Assembly (NCBI GenBank): GCA_016934635.1
Contig: JAFGSK010000066.1
Coordinates: forward strand, 1 to 43,363
Direction of reading: 5' to 3'
From: Caldifarciminota bacterium
GTDB taxonomy: Bacteria; Hydrothermota; Tepidihabitantia; B3-TA06
DNA length: 43,363 nucleotides
Made by a program: the position numbers and the translations under genes. How positions within the stretch are numbered: the stretch's first letter is position 1; every line of letters begins with the position of its first letter. Shown in pieces: positions 7,650 to 15,483 of the stretch. The notes beneath the pieces were generated by a model that had not been told where the DNA came from, ran no database searches, and saw only the letters and a list, made by a program, of their open reading frames with translations.

Positions 7650-7677
7650 TTGACAACCATGTTATCCTTGCTATGAT
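7650..7677 (+). promoter_or_regulatory. Promoter predicting a leaderless mRNA (desulfurase operon)
   Basis: TTGACA (7650-7655) and TATGAT (7672-7677) are separated by 16 bp. The ATG at 7684 is only 6 nt past the -10 box, where transcription would begin, and no Shine-Dalgarno is present. Confidence 0.7.
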
Positions 7678-7683
7678 TAGGGG

Positions 7684-9009
7684 ATGAAAGCGCTCAAAGA
7701 TTACCGTAAGGAATTTCCTTCATTACAGCAGGAAAGAAACGACCGACCGCCCGTTTATTTCGATAACGCCTGCATGGCCCTGAAACCGCAGACCGTGATT
7801 GATGCCACCATCGAATACTATACCCGCTATCCTGCGTGCGGGGAGCGCAGCACTCACTGGTTTGCCGCTCAGGTGGACAAGGCTCTGGACGAGACTCGTG
7901 AGGCCATTCGCAAGCTCATAGGCGCCCGGAGCACAAACGAGATAGTCTTTACAAAGAACACCACCGAGGCAATCAACCTTGTGGCTCGTTCACTCAAATG
8001 GAATCCGGAAGACGTTGTCCTTACCACCGATAAGGAGCACAACTCGAACCTGTGCCCGTGGCAGGAGATGGCAAAACGCGGAGCGCTGGCAAAGCACCGC
8101 GCCGTGCCCTCAGACGCAGAAAGCCGCTTCTCGTTGGATAATTTTTCCAAGGCGCTCAAAGAGGAGAAAGGAAAGGTCAGGATGGTCAGCCTGGGACACG
8201 TCTCCAACCTTGACGGAACCAGCATAACTCGAGATACGATACGTGAAGTGGTCAACCTGACCAAAAAGGCGAATCCTGATTCCTTCGTATTCCTGGACGC
8301 GGCCCAGAGCGTGCCCCACAAGGAGGTGAACATCACGGATCTAGGGGTGGACTTCATCGCCTTCTCCGTTCACAAGATGTGCGGACCCAGCGGTGTGGGT
8401 GTCCTTTATGGCAGAAAGGAGATTCTCAACGACGAGTCGGTGATCCAGCCATTCATCGTAGGCGGAGGAACGGTTGAGGATACCCATCTTTTCGGTCATC
8501 CTCGATACTTCAAGGCCCCTCACAAGTTCGAGGCCGGCCTTCAGAACTACGCCGGGATAATGGGCGCCGGGGCCGCGGCGAAATTTCTCATGGAGGTGGG
8601 ACCTGGACGCATTGCAGAGCAAGAAAGTACACTCAACAAAGCCCTGACCGCCAGGCTGGCGGAATTCCCGGAGATCCGGATCGTCGGCCCTGACGATGCT
8701 ACGCTGCGCTCAGGCGTCCTGACCTTCTTCCTTTTGAAACCTGCCACGCGCTTCTCGGACGACGAGCCTGATATAGACGAGAAGCTCGATGCCCGGGCAA
8801 ATATCATGATCCGGAAGGGCACCTTCTGCGTGCACTCGTGGTACCATGCCCATGAGTCTTCCTTCGACGAACTGTGGCCCGGTTTCCGTCCGACCTTGTT
8901 CCGCGCCTCGTTATACTTCTACAATACTACGGCAGAGGTCGAACTCTTTGCGGAAACAATGAGAGAGATCTTAGCCGAGCTTTCCGATCTTCCGACCCTC
9001 GGGGCATGA
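7684..9009 (+). CDS. Class V aminotransferase-fold cysteine desulfurase-like protein (SufS-like)
   Basis: The 441-residue PLP enzyme has the expected landmarks: FVFLDAAQSVPH (Asp205 contacting the PLP ring), FSVHKMCGPSGVGVLYG (Lys231, the Schiff-base lysine) and MIRKGTFCVHSW (Cys382 in the position of the SufS/CsdA persulfide cysteine). Such enzymes take sulfur from cysteine for iron-sulfur clusters. The downstream NifU/SufU-like gene, 1 bp after its stop, supports a sulfur-transfer role. The catalytic-loop sequence differs from the usual RTGHHC, so a related class V enzyme is possible. It is the first gene of a four-gene operon and is probably leaderless. Confidence 0.8.
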   Translation: MKALKDYRKEFPSLQQERNDRPPVYFDNACMALKPQTVIDATIEYYTRYPACGERSTHWFAAQVDKALDETREAIRKLIGARSTNEIVFTKNTTEAINLVARSLKWNPEDVVLTTDKEHNSNLCPWQEMAKRGALAKHRAVPSDAESRFSLDNFSKALKEEKGKVRMVSLGHVSNLDGTSITRDTIREVVNLTKKANPDSFVFLDAAQSVPHKEVNITDLGVDFIAFSVHKMCGPSGVGVLYGRKEILNDESVIQPFIVGGGTVEDTHLFGHPRYFKAPHKFEAGLQNYAGIMGAGAAAKFLMEVGPGRIAEQESTLNKALTARLAEFPEIRIVGPDDATLRSGVLTFFLLKPATRFSDDEPDIDEKLDARANIMIRKGTFCVHSWYHAHESSFDELWPGFRPTLFRASLYFYNTTAEVELFAETMREILAELSDLPTLGA

Positions 9010-9010
9010 G

Positions 9011-9409
9011 ATGACCGAAGAACCCTTGATAATCGCCTACTTCAAGAAGCTCTTTGCCAATCCAGCTGATACCAGGATGGGGCGGATTGAAGACCCGGAG
9101 GTCGAGATTAAAGGCGATCTCTGTCCACGCAAAGGAAAAAAAGATCAATTGTTTCTTTACGGCAGGATGATAGACGGTAAGCTACGAGACCTCAAGTTCA
9201 TGTGCGCTCTTTGCGACCCGCATATGTTCGTTTCTGCGGACATACTCTGCCTTTTAGCCCGGGGTAAGGATAAGGATGAGGTTTCACGGCTGGACAAAGG
9301 CGAGTTTGAGGAACTACTTGGTGGTGAGAGCCCGGAAGGACTCGAACATTTTCAAAGGGCCAGGGAACTTTTGATCCTTGGCATGATGGGGCAAAAGAAG
9401 ATAGCATGA
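9011..9409 (+). CDS. NifU/SufU-like iron-sulfur or sulfur-transfer protein, atypical ligands
   Basis: The 132-residue protein follows the SufU pattern: an N-terminal helix, KGDLCPRKGKKDQLFLYGRM (Cys38 where NPxCGD is usual), KFMCALCDPHMFVSADILC (Cys65, Cys68, Cys80), then a C-terminal helix. SufU-type proteins accept sulfur from SufS or hold nascent clusters. The third conserved cysteine normally in the C-terminal helix is absent (residues read RARELLILGMM), and an extra CALC pair is present, so zinc or cluster binding must differ. It starts immediately after the desulfurase stop, and its stop overlaps the next start by 4 bp. Confidence 0.65.
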   Translation: MTEEPLIIAYFKKLFANPADTRMGRIEDPEVEIKGDLCPRKGKKDQLFLYGRMIDGKLRDLKFMCALCDPHMFVSADILCLLARGKDKDEVSRLDKGEFEELLGGESPEGLEHFQRARELLILGMMGQKKIA

Positions 9410-9924
9410 GTCGGTCGAATAACCCCCTGGTATTTCATCCTTCTCACATAGAACAAGGACAGACCCTTATTGAGATGGAAGTGGAAAGCGGTAAGGCCGG
9501 TCTGGAGTCCTACAAGTTCACGAGGCCGATCGGTATAAAGCTGGATTTCGATAGGGTAGGCGACCGTATAGATCTCTCCATCGATCTTACTGCCGGTCTT
9601 GAACTCAACTGTTCGCGATGCGGCGCTGAATTGAAGGTTGAGTTCACGACTTCTTCTCGAGTAACCTTTTTGCCCGGCACCGGTGAAGCCGATGAGCAGG
9701 AAGTTACGGCGACCGATCTCGAGTTCTATACAGATGAAATAGATTTAAGAGGTATTGTCCGGGACATTTTTCTTTTGTCTCTTCCCATTGCACCGTTGTG
9801 TCGGCCCGATTGTAAGGGATTGTGCCCTAAATGCGGCGCTGATTTAAACAAGGGAAATTGTGGATGCACTAACACCGAACGGGTCTCCCCGTTTGAAGAA
9901 TTGAAGAGGTTGGTAGATGAATGA
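9406..9924 (+). CDS. YceD/DUF177 family protein
   Basis: The 172-residue product matches the DUF177 (YceD) layout. An N-terminal beta region contains FTRPIGIKLDFDRVGDRI. A first CxxC pair follows (NCSRCGAEL, Cys69 and Cys72), then the C-terminal signature APLCRPDCKGLCPKCGADLN followed by GNCGC (Cys132-154). YceD proteins are linked to 23S rRNA accumulation and usually sit before rpmF. Here no rpmF follows, and the gene is instead inside a sulfur-transfer operon. The cysteine cluster is likely a zinc site. It overlaps both neighbours by a few bases. Confidence 0.85.
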   Translation: MSRSNNPLVFHPSHIEQGQTLIEMEVESGKAGLESYKFTRPIGIKLDFDRVGDRIDLSIDLTAGLELNCSRCGAELKVEFTTSSRVTFLPGTGEADEQEVTATDLEFYTDEIDLRGIVRDIFLLSLPIAPLCRPDCKGLCPKCGADLNKGNCGCTNTERVSPFEELKRLVDE

Positions 9925-10495
9925 ACGTAAGCTTACGTTTGGTGGTCGGCGTGCACTCAACATCATAGGCACACCGAGTACCAAACTGTTCAGGGAACAT
10001 GAAGGTTGGCCAGGCGATTCTCATGCCTTAAGAGACGCCGACAAACAGATACTTAATCAGGTCGACGGCAGGCGCAACGTCAGGCAGATTATCGATGCCG
10101 CCGGGGTCGACTACGAAACCGGACTTCATTCCATAGCCTGGCTTATGAAAACCGGGTTCGTATACAGCGGCGAGGTAGTGGAAGGGTTGCTGCACGAGCA
10201 GTCCGACCGCCTGGCCTTTTTTACCGAGATTTTCAGCGATGCAGAACACGACGAAGAGTACTGGGAAGGGGTTATTGCCTCTATTATCAAGGATAAACCC
10301 GAGTTTCGAGACCTTGCACCAGGCCTTACCTGGGAAGGCTTATCTCCTAATCTAGCCGAACCCTTGCCTTCCCCTTCACAGCTCAAGGATTATTTCGTTC
10401 ACGTGATGGTAGCCCTTTACGACAAGGCGGAGGAGATTTTAGGCGCGGATGCGGTGCTTGCCAAGCGCATCCTTCTGGACGCCCGACCCCACTAG
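9917..10495 (+). CDS. Uncharacterised protein with winged-helix-like segment
   Basis: The 192-residue product has no signal peptide. Residues about 42-85 (ILNQVDGRRNVRQIIDAAG, ETGLHSIAWLMKTGFVYSG) resemble the winged-helix or PqqD-like motif of DUF4388 proteins, where a short recognition helix is followed by a beta hairpin. The C-terminal half is helical and acidic. It overlaps yceD by 8 bp and ends the operon. Neither DNA binding nor a role in cluster assembly can be proved from sequence. Confidence 0.6.
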   Translation: MNERKLTFGGRRALNIIGTPSTKLFREHEGWPGDSHALRDADKQILNQVDGRRNVRQIIDAAGVDYETGLHSIAWLMKTGFVYSGEVVEGLLHEQSDRLAFFTEIFSDAEHDEEYWEGVIASIIKDKPEFRDLAPGLTWEGLSPNLAEPLPSPSQLKDYFVHVMVALYDKAEEILGADAVLAKRILLDARPH

Positions 10496-10536
10496 GATTC
10501 AGAGATTCAGAAGTGGCAGGGGTTTGAACCGAAATA

Positions 10537-10565
10537 ACCACTAAGGACTCAAAGGGCACAAAGAG
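10537..10565. repeat. Three-unit 9-bp repeat (CACAAAGnn family), copy 1
   Basis: After the operon stop at 10495 the spacer contains ACCACTAAGG, ACTCAAAGGG and CACAAAGAG with 8-9 bp spacing. Relatives are at 15341-15372 and 17991-18023, each soon after a plus-strand stop codon. Confidence 0.5.
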
Positions 10566-10701
10566 TAAGTTTGCTGACCTCAGGGCGCTACGTTTACGCA
10601 CAACTCAGCGAAATCAAACATATTCACAAGTGATTGAGATCCTTATTTTTTGCGCCTAAGGTAATCGATGGTTATTAAGTCATTCTCGGCAATCGAAGGG
10701 C

Positions 10702-10729
10702 TTGACAAAACCGACCCTTAAAGTATCAT
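10702..10729 (+). promoter_or_regulatory. Promoter of the HsdR_N/DUF5655 gene
   Basis: TTGACA (10702-10707) and TATCAT (10724-10729) are separated by 16 bp. The sequence before the -35 box, AATCGAAGGGC, is shared almost exactly with the promoter at 11942. Confidence 0.7.
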
Positions 10730-10767
10730 TTATACAGCTTAGAGAGTTCACTTGCTAAGGAGGCGCG

Positions 10768-11874
10768 ATGAGAAAGATAATTGCATGTATTGAAAATCTA
10801 CGAAGCCAACTAGATCGCAGACGTAAAGAGGTCTTGACCGAATTTCCAACCCGAACTGTATTTATTAATCCGATGTTAGAGGCTTTGGGCTGGGATGTCC
10901 GGGACCCGGATATAGTTCAACTTGAGTACCCTACGATTGGCGGCGGGCATGTTGATTATGCAGCGAAAATAAACCGAAAACCTGTCCTATATATAGAAGC
11001 CAAACCTCTGAACGACTCTCTTGATGTTAAAGCGATCACACAGATTGTAGGTTATGCTGCTAGTGACGGAGTAGAGTGGTGTGTTTTAACAAACGGAGTG
11101 ACATATAAGGTTTACTCCTCAACCGAAAAAGCTGAGGCCCCCAAAAAACTCCTTTATGAAATTTCAATAGACTCAAAGGGTTCAAGTATCAATGAGATCG
11201 CAGAGAAGCTGAACCGGTTGTCGAAGACCTCTATGGAAGCGGGATTACTCGATGAGATGGGAGAGGAGATTTTCACATTAGGGAAGGTTCGTGCGACTTT
11301 GGAAAGACTTTTTGAAGACTCACCTGATAACTTTGTCAGGTTAGTTAGAGCTGAACTCAACGACGCTGCTGTGAAGCCGATGCAGATAAAAAGGGCCTTG
11401 CCAAAGTTAGCGAATCAAATACTCGGTTCGACGTTAAAGTACGACGCAAAAGTCGTCACCTCATTACCCTCGAAGCAAACAGGTAAAGAGACTTACAATG
11501 AGGATTACCACATAGGGTCTTTGCCTGTGGAGATTGTTGAACTCTATCGTGCCCTTGATTCATACTGTATGGGGTTTGATCCCGGCAATATCAGAAAAAA
11601 AGCTGCTAAGTTGTACCTGAATTTTATTCACGGGAAGAAAGCGATCTTCTGTTGCGTGGTTCCGCGCAGTACTGGATTAAATATTCACCTAAAGCTTGAT
11701 TATTCCGAACTCCAAAACCCAACGCCAAATATACGCGATGTGTCAAACATTGGGCATTGGGGTGTTGGGGATGTTGAGATCATGATTGACGACTGGGATA
11801 AGCTACAGTCAGCAAAACCGTTTATCCAACAATCATTTGAAAAGAATAAAGAGAAGGACCTACCAGCTGACTAG
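10768..11874 (+). CDS. Solitary nuclease-like protein: HsdR_N domain plus DUF5655
   Basis: The 368-residue protein has an N-terminal type I restriction R-subunit domain. LEALGWDVRDPDIV is followed by GGGHVDYAAKINRKPVLYIEAKPL, giving Asp63, Glu77 and Lys79 as a PD-(D/E)XK site, then ITQIVGYAASDGVEWCVLTNG. The C-terminal part (about 250-362) reads as DUF5655, with IHGKKAIFCCVVPRSTGLNIHLKL and DVSNIGHWGVGDVEIMI. No helicase, methylase or specificity gene lies beside it, so it is not a type I system. A stand-alone defence or repair nuclease is my inference. AAGGAGG lies 4 nt before ATG. Confidence 0.75.
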   Translation: MRKIIACIENLRSQLDRRRKEVLTEFPTRTVFINPMLEALGWDVRDPDIVQLEYPTIGGGHVDYAAKINRKPVLYIEAKPLNDSLDVKAITQIVGYAASDGVEWCVLTNGVTYKVYSSTEKAEAPKKLLYEISIDSKGSSINEIAEKLNRLSKTSMEAGLLDEMGEEIFTLGKVRATLERLFEDSPDNFVRLVRAELNDAAVKPMQIKRALPKLANQILGSTLKYDAKVVTSLPSKQTGKETYNEDYHIGSLPVEIVELYRALDSYCMGFDPGNIRKKAAKLYLNFIHGKKAIFCCVVPRSTGLNIHLKLDYSELQNPTPNIRDVSNIGHWGVGDVEIMIDDWDKLQSAKPFIQQSFEKNKEKDLPAD

Positions 11875-11941
11875 TTGATTGTTCTATTGTAGCAAGGTTA
11901 ATCTGAAGTTTATCAAATTATTCTTCGACAATCGAAGGGGC

Positions 11942-11969
11942 TTGACAGTGTGATTTTACCAATTATTAT
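11942..11969 (+). promoter_or_regulatory. Promoter predicting a leaderless mRNA (lipoprotein)
   Basis: TTGACA (11942-11947) and TATTAT (11964-11969) are separated by 16 bp. ATG 11976 is 6 nt past the -10 box, the same geometry as at 7650-7684, and no Shine-Dalgarno is present. Confidence 0.7.
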
Positions 11970-11975
11970 GGGATT

Positions 11976-12602
11976 ATGAAGAAGATCACCGCTGCATTTC
12001 TGGTATTGCTTGTCCTTGGGTGTTCGGGATGGCGCGGACCTGAGATGGAGGCCGAGGAGTACCCCTTGAAAACCGGGACGGTCCACATCTACCAGTTGAA
12101 AGGTTTCTCTTCCGGCGACTCCATGGTGTCCACGGTCATCGGAACCCGCCGTCATTCTAGCTCTGACCGCACGCTCTACGTTGACAGTATCGCCTACTTT
12201 GCCGACGATTCTTTCAACTACTCTATCGAGGAATATTACTATCTATCCGGCAATCACCTCTATTACTACGGCGAAGAGGGAAGCTATCTAACAGAACCTA
12301 TCCCTCTTATTGCCTTCCCGCTCTACGAAGGCCGCTTCTGGTACCTGGACGACGAGGATACGTTGGGCGAGTATTACGAGTGTATCGAGTACGATACCAT
12401 CTTCCTCGAGCCAGGGCGGTACCGTACGTTCTGCATAGAACACTCCAACACAGGCTCTTCAGGTCTTGTTCGCTACTGGTACGCCCCTGACGTGGGACTG
12501 GTCAAATTCTCCCATTCCATTCCACACGGGGAAAGTCAGTTCAAGGAACTACTTGCCTACTACCCGGGCGGGATACCTGAAGATACCACGGGTGACGAGT
12601 AA
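11976..12602 (+). CDS. Lipoprotein, function unknown
   Basis: The 208-residue product begins MKKITAAFLVLLVLGCSGW, a signal peptide with lipobox VLGC (Cys16), so it should be lipidated and membrane-anchored. The mature part is rich in Tyr and acidic residues (EEYYYLSGNHLYYYGEE) and in beta strands. Its ending IRYWYAPDVG-like segment (VRYWYAPDVGLVKFSH) is typical of lipoproteins that carry a repeated beta-sandwich of the type seen in the 16097-16807 product. No enzymatic motif is visible. Confidence 0.75.
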   Translation: MKKITAAFLVLLVLGCSGWRGPEMEAEEYPLKTGTVHIYQLKGFSSGDSMVSTVIGTRRHSSSDRTLYVDSIAYFADDSFNYSIEEYYYLSGNHLYYYGEEGSYLTEPIPLIAFPLYEGRFWYLDDEDTLGEYYECIEYDTIFLEPGRYRTFCIEHSNTGSSGLVRYWYAPDVGLVKFSHSIPHGESQFKELLAYYPGGIPEDTTGDE

Positions 12603-12700
12603 TACTGAGGAATGCCAATAAAAACCGAAAAAAGACCCGGATAAGGGTTTGTCTTGCCTGATTCTCGGGTACAGAATAAACTAATAAGAGAGGTGAATCG

Positions 12701-13060
12701 ATGAAAAAAATGCTGGCGATTATGGCGCTTGCCGCTTTACTGGCTTGTACCCAGGGACCTGCGCCACCTGAGTTGATTTATCCTTACGATGGTGTGTCGT
12801 TGACGACCATTCCTTTTACCTGGACTTCCGTCGAAGGGGCTTCAGAGTACCGCCTCGAGATCTGTAAGGATGAAGGATTCGTTACCCCGAACACGATAGA
12901 TGAGACCACGACCGATACTACCTATAAGTTACCGACGGAGAGGTGGGGGGAGTTTGAGGACGGGACGATATACTACTGGCGGGTTTCGTCAGGAGACGAA
13001 GCGGCTTGGGGTAAGCCTTCTCTTGTGAGAACGTTCAATGTGATGGGCGGCGGTAAGTGA
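12701..13060 (+). CDS. Fibronectin-III-like lipoprotein, first of a tandem pair
   Basis: The 119-residue product has a lipoprotein signal (MKKMLAIMALAALLACTQG, Cys16). A single Fn3-like domain follows: APPELIYPYDGVSLTTIPFTW, EGASEYRLEICKDEGF and TIYYWRVSSGDEA. The EYRLEI and YYWRV strands are the usual core of these small beta-sandwich modules. It is followed with a 4-bp overlap by a second protein of the same fold, so both are probably made together. A surface or periplasmic binding role is likely but not shown. Confidence 0.75.
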   Translation: MKKMLAIMALAALLACTQGPAPPELIYPYDGVSLTTIPFTWTSVEGASEYRLEICKDEGFVTPNTIDETTTDTTYKLPTERWGEFEDGTIYYWRVSSGDEAAWGKPSLVRTFNVMGGGK

Positions 13061-13443
13061 GATTGCAAACGTTTATGAAGGTTTGTGGTCTGGCGCTGGC
13101 GGTCGGGTTAGGAATCGCGTGTATAGGTGGAACAGGGGCTGTGACTCTAATCAGTCCTCCAGACGCTGATACGGTGTCAGGGGACGAACTGAGTCTTTCC
13201 TGGAGTACGGTGGAATCGGCAACCCATTATCGTCTCGAGATCAGTCGTGATGAGTCCTTCTCGACCCTGGCGGTTGATGCTGATTCGATAACCGGAACCT
13301 CCTACGTTGTTGACCTAAGTTATCAAACCAGCCCTCTTGACGGACAGGCTACTTACTACTGGCACGTTTCGGCCTATGCCGAAGGGTGGGGTTCCTGGTC
13401 TGATGCCCGCAGCTTCTACAACGAAAACCGCAAGCGACTATAA
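13057..13443 (+). CDS. Fibronectin-III-like lipoprotein, second of a tandem pair
   Basis: The 128-residue product starts at GTG 13057, overlapping the TGA of the previous gene; an internal ATG (13075) would give the shorter signal MKVCGLALAVGLGIAC. The mature part repeats the Fn3-like layout: ISPPDADTVSGDELSLSW, ATHYRLEISRDESF and TYYWHVSAYAEGW. It shares YRLEI-RDE-F and YYW with its neighbour, so the two arose by duplication. Lipidation at IAC is expected. Confidence 0.75.
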   Translation: MRLQTFMKVCGLALAVGLGIACIGGTGAVTLISPPDADTVSGDELSLSWSTVESATHYRLEISRDESFSTLAVDADSITGTSYVVDLSYQTSPLDGQATYYWHVSAYAEGWGSWSDARSFYNENRKRL

Positions 13444-13541
13444 CCTGCCGGACACTGGATAACAATACAGAAAGGAGAGTCAAACAGGGTCGGAACAGCA
13501 AACGCACGGCGCATTGCTTTGATGCTGTAAGACTTGAGCGT

Positions 13542-13570
13542 TTGACAACTCGGATCTCGTTAACTAAGAT
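13542..13570 (+). promoter_or_regulatory. Promoter of the Yip1-like gene
   Basis: TTGACA (13542-13547) and TAAGAT (13565-13570) are separated by 17 bp, 66-76 bp before the gene. The rest of the 13444-13636 spacer shows nothing else I can support. Confidence 0.6.
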
Positions 13571-13645
13571 GAGTCATGCGTGATTCCTTAAAAGAGATTT
13601 CGAGAGTCGCTTAAAACCTGTCTTCTACAGCCGGAGTTGAAACAC

Positions 13646-14197
13646 GTGGGTATCCTTTTTAATCCGAGGCGGTTCTTTTCAGAGATAGAGCGGACCATTC
13701 ATCTTGGACCGGTGCTGGTGGCCGTGCGCTGGATCGGCACCGCGTCCTTCGTTATACTTCCCTTGTGGCTGCTCGGGTTTCAACCCTTTACTCAGCCCTG
13801 GCTGCCAATCGACGCTGGAAACTACTATTTCTGGCAGCTGGTATTCATCCTTCCTTACGGCGTCTTGATTACCCTTCTGCTTACATTGATTTCGCTTGCG
13901 TTCGTTGGCGGCGGTGGAAAACCTTCCACCCGTTTCCGTGCAGCGTTAGCCATAGTCTCCTATGGGCTTTTTCTGCCCTGGATAGCCTGCCTTGCATGGG
14001 ACTTATTCCTCATATTCTCCGGGAATTGGGAACTCCTCTGGGCCATGCCTTTTCACGCGGCTGCAGTAATAGCGGAAGGCTTGCTCTACGCTTACGGTTT
14101 CAGGATTGTGTTCGGGGCATCATGGAGGAGGGCTGTGTTGATAGCTGTAATTAACTGCATCTTGTTCATTGGGTTTTCCGCGCTTATTGTCAGATAG
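13646..14197 (+). CDS. Integral membrane protein, Yip1-like
   Basis: The product has about five hydrophobic segments (VLVAVRWIGTASFVILPLWL, FWQLVFILPYGVLITLLLTL, ALAIVSYGLFLPWIACLAW, AAAVIAEGLLYAYGF, AVLIAVINCILFIGF). The opening GILFNPRRFFSEI is typical of Yip1-domain proteins, which often begin with a short amphipathic NPxxFF motif. I prefer GTG 13646, with CGGAG 9 nt upstream; TTG 13637 would give 186 residues, but that GGAG would then directly abut the start. Function is unknown. Confidence 0.65.
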   Translation: MGILFNPRRFFSEIERTIHLGPVLVAVRWIGTASFVILPLWLLGFQPFTQPWLPIDAGNYYFWQLVFILPYGVLITLLLTLISLAFVGGGGKPSTRFRAALAIVSYGLFLPWIACLAWDLFLIFSGNWELLWAMPFHAAAVIAEGLLYAYGFRIVFGASWRRAVLIAVINCILFIGFSALIVR

Positions 14198-14326
14198 AGT
14201 CAAAGGAGTAACCATGAGCTTTTCGCGAAGCGCCCCTCGTACAAGGATACCAAAGCCAGGATGATTCAATTTACTAGGCCGGTATCCTCGGAAGATACTT
14301 AATCAGCTTGCGTTCACTGGTTACCA

Positions 14327-14354
14327 TTGACGATCACGTTTTTATTTCTAGAAT
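14327..14354 (+). promoter_or_regulatory. Promoter of the BtrH-like gene
   Basis: TTGACG (14327-14332) and TAGAAT (14349-14354) are separated by 16 bp. AGGAG (14361-14365) follows directly. The remainder of the 14198-14326 spacer shows nothing supportable. Confidence 0.65.
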
Positions 14355-14377
14355 ATGTTTAGGAGTTCGGGAATCTG

Positions 14378-15328
14378 GTGAAGAAAAAGGTTGAGAATAG
14401 AGAGATGAAAAGCACAAAGAAGATTGAACTTGATTGTACTCAGCTCCCTGGGCAAGAGGGATCATCATTTTGCTGGAGCCTTGCAGTCATTCTCAAGGTA
14501 ATCGGCAAGGATGTTCACTTCTCTGAAGTCAGAGGCTTCTCAGGCTCTTCGTTTGCGATCTGGGCGAATCCAGGAACATCGGTCAGGATGTGGCAGGAGT
14601 CTAATTCACATATTTTTTACGAGTCCTTACTCCATGCTTTAGGGTTAAGCGGTGAGCTGCTTTCAGTGCCTCGAGTGGTAAACGATTCCTTGAGTTACTT
14701 CCTTGATCACTGGGCCAGCCGGGTTTCAACCTTTCTGGCCGAGGGGATTCCTGTTGCGGGGATGGAGGTTTGGCCTGATGAGTTGTGGGGGGTGATAACG
14801 GACTGGAAACCCCAGGATCGTATCCTTGAGGGGTACGTTCCCGGGATAGCAACTAAGCTTGAAAACAGCTTTTGGCCGACCAAGATATTATTAATAAAAA
14901 AAATATGGAGGCAACCTTTTGAGGAGACAAGCTTCAAAATCGCTTTACGCAATGCTTCAACCCTGGGTGCAGGCAAGGTGGATCGGGAAGGTTGGGTAAG
15001 CGGTTTGGACGCGTACGTTCTCTGGCGCTCAAGAGTCGAAAAGGATTACAAAAAGGAATCCCAAGACCACATTAAACTTGCCCGGAATCTTGCCGAAGCA
15101 AGAAACCACGCCGCATCCTTCCTCACGCGTCATGCAGATCTGAGGATAGAAGGTGCCAGCCGGATGATACATTCCCTTGCCAGGCGTTATAAACGTATCT
15201 CCGATCACTTAAGCTTGGCCGCGACCTCTCAGGATAAGCTCACGTTTATTCACGCACTCACCAAAGCCCTTTCGGAGGAGGAAAAGGCACTCGTCCTTCT
15301 GGATGAGTTGGGGTTCCGTCTTGACTGA
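14378..15328 (+). CDS. BtrH/C39-like papain-fold protein with C-terminal helical region
   Basis: The 316-residue product has the pattern of BtrH_N-like proteins: SSFCWSLAVILKVIGKDVHF (Cys32), FSEVRGFSGSSFAIWANPG, and GIPVAGMEVWPDELWGVITD. This module is a papain-like fold used in acyl transfer or peptidase-like chemistry. The usual catalytic histidine is not seen in the ELWGVITDW strand, so activity is doubtful. Residues about 220-316 are a long helical domain (RNHAASFLTRHADLRI). The GTG at 14378 is 12 nt after AGGAG; ATG 14405 is an alternative. No pathway genes are adjacent. Confidence 0.55.
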   Translation: MKKKVENREMKSTKKIELDCTQLPGQEGSSFCWSLAVILKVIGKDVHFSEVRGFSGSSFAIWANPGTSVRMWQESNSHIFYESLLHALGLSGELLSVPRVVNDSLSYFLDHWASRVSTFLAEGIPVAGMEVWPDELWGVITDWKPQDRILEGYVPGIATKLENSFWPTKILLIKKIWRQPFEETSFKIALRNASTLGAGKVDREGWVSGLDAYVLWRSRVEKDYKKESQDHIKLARNLAEARNHAASFLTRHADLRIEGASRMIHSLARRYKRISDHLSLAATSQDKLTFIHALTKALSEEEKALVLLDELGFRLD

Positions 15329-15340
15329 GAGGTAGGTTTA

Positions 15341-15372
15341 GACCACAGAGCGCACAGAGAACACGGAGAAGG
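15341..15372. repeat. Three-unit 9-bp repeat, copy 2
   Basis: CACAGAGCG, CACAGAGAA and CACGGAGAA follow one another with a 9-bp period, 13 bp after the upstream stop codon. Confidence 0.6.
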
Positions 15373-15483
15373 AAATAAGACAATCGCCCTCTTTGTTCTG
15401 ATTATCATCTGATTTTAAACCAACTTGACCTTGACTTGTAATGATATAATCCTAGACTTAAGCTAAAACAATTAGGAGGCAAG

